In this document: one piece after another, positions 22,612 to 22,925 of the stretch
How positions within the stretch are numbered: the stretch's first letter is position 1
Layout of the letters: each line of letters opens with the position of its first letter
Assembly: GCA_015662785.1 (NCBI GenBank)
Contig: DQTM01000126.1
Coordinates: forward strand, 1 to 22,925
Length of the DNA: 22,925 nt
Origin: Sulfurospirillum arcachonense
GTDB lineage: Bacteria; Campylobacterota; Campylobacteria; Campylobacterales; Sulfurospirillaceae
Direction: 5' to 3'
Position numbers and translations under genes: made by a program
The notes under the pieces: generated by a model
What the model was told of the DNA's origin: nothing
Databases searched by the model: none
The model's input: only the letters and a program-made list of their open reading frames with translations

Positions 22612-22866
22612 CTTACCCACCATCTATACTTTTAGATGGTTTATATTTGCCCTTAGTGTGAGGCAGATTCTTGAAAACCTAGCCTTAGCTAAGTTGAAAG
22701 ATTCTAACGAAGCAATAAGGGCAAATATAAACCACCCTTCGGGTAAAAACAGATGACGCCAATTACGTCGTTAGTTCAATTCACCTTAGCTATAGCTAGG
22801 CTTTCATTGAACTGCCTCATACTTGTCATCATCTGTTTTTATCTAAAAATATAGATGGTGGGTAAG
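22612..22866. repeat. Four-way-junction palindromic element, copy 2
   Basis: This 255-bp element has the same layout as the one at 4261-4526 but different stem sequences. The outer stem pairs 22612-22637 with 22841-22866 (25 of 26). Arm A is 22638-22733, closed by a perfect 18-bp stem (22638-22655 with 22716-22733). The mini-hairpin ACCC-TTC-GGGT is at 22734-22744. Arm B is 22745-22840, closed by AAAAACAGATGA with 22829-22840. Arm B carries CGTTAG (22769-22774) and TGCCTCA (22813-22819), as in arm B of copy 1. Arm A carries the reverse complements, TGAGGCA (22659-22665) and CTAACG (22704-22709). The two arms are thus diverged inverted copies, each around a CTTAGCT/AGCTAAG-type core. It fills the whole gap between the DHH gene and the next gene. 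Confidence 0.87.
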
Positions 22867-22875
22867 GACAGTTAC

Positions 22876-22925
22876 ATGCCTAAGAATTTAACAGATGCTT
22901 TAGAAGAAGCAGAATTTGAGATAGA
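22876..22925 (+). CDS. Start of an unidentified gene, cut by the window edge
   Basis: An ATG at 22876 opens a frame MPKNLTDALEEAEFEI that runs off the end. AAGGA (22864-22868) is a fitting Shine-Dalgarno, and it overlaps the last bases of the palindromic element's outer stem. Sixteen residues, helical and acidic, are too few to identify. Confidence 0.5.
   Translation, partial: MPKNLTDALEEAEFEI

Overview
The window is AT-rich, densely coded chromosome of a Campylobacterota (epsilonproteobacterial) organism. The best guess is a Sulfurimonas-like sulfur or hydrogen oxidiser. The protein sequences look like that group, and two blocks keep the gene order I recall from Campylobacter jejuni: nadE-lpxK-thrC-kdsB (here with a DegT-type aminotransferase and argB inserted) and rpsO / rrf2-family / flhA. 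No tRNA, rRNA, CRISPR array or transposase gene is visible.

Layout. 1-681: response-regulator gene on the minus strand, broken by at least two frameshifts, running off the left edge. 657-2496 (minus): thioredoxin-like protein and PepD-type dipeptidase, one operon with the regulator. 2538-4241 (plus): small lipoprotein, CmoB (tRNA wobble-uridine modification), hotdog thioesterase. 4261-4526: four-way-junction palindromic element. 4514-5107 (minus): metallo-beta-lactamase-fold hydrolase. 5210-11146 (plus): nadE, aminotransferase, lpxK, argB, thrC and kdsB, mostly overlapping or nearly touching; they link NAD, lipid A/KDO and amino-acid synthesis. 11143-13241 (minus): small unknown protein and DsbD. 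13345-14166 (plus): PPK2. 14203-17466 (minus): heat-shock operon hrcA-grpE-dnaK with a readable control region. 17638-18050 (minus): small HTH regulator plus a 53-aa partner. 18282-18554 (minus): rpsO. 18629-18792: a related, simpler palindromic element. 18883-22610 (plus): Rrf2-type regulator, flhA, DHH phosphoesterase. 22612-22866: a second complete four-way-junction element, followed by the first codons of another gene.

The most unusual content is non-coding. Two elements of about 260 bp (4261-4526 and 22612-22866) share almost no sequence in their stems but have the same geometry: an outer stem, a ~100-nt hairpin arm, a tiny CCC-N3-GGG hairpin and a second ~95-nt arm, joined without spare bases. 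A third, single-arm element (18629-18792) shares an internal module with the first, and that module shows three consecutive compensatory base-pair swaps around an invariant GCTGTAGC. I know of no described family that matches. Other points: the palindrome TACATGTA occurs 15 times where about one is expected; the hrcA promoter carries two HspR (HAIR)-like boxes plus a half-degenerate CIRCE; and a REP-like hairpin sits between the Shine-Dalgarno sequence and the likely true start of the DHH gene.

All calls come from reading the sequence. No database or folding program was run.
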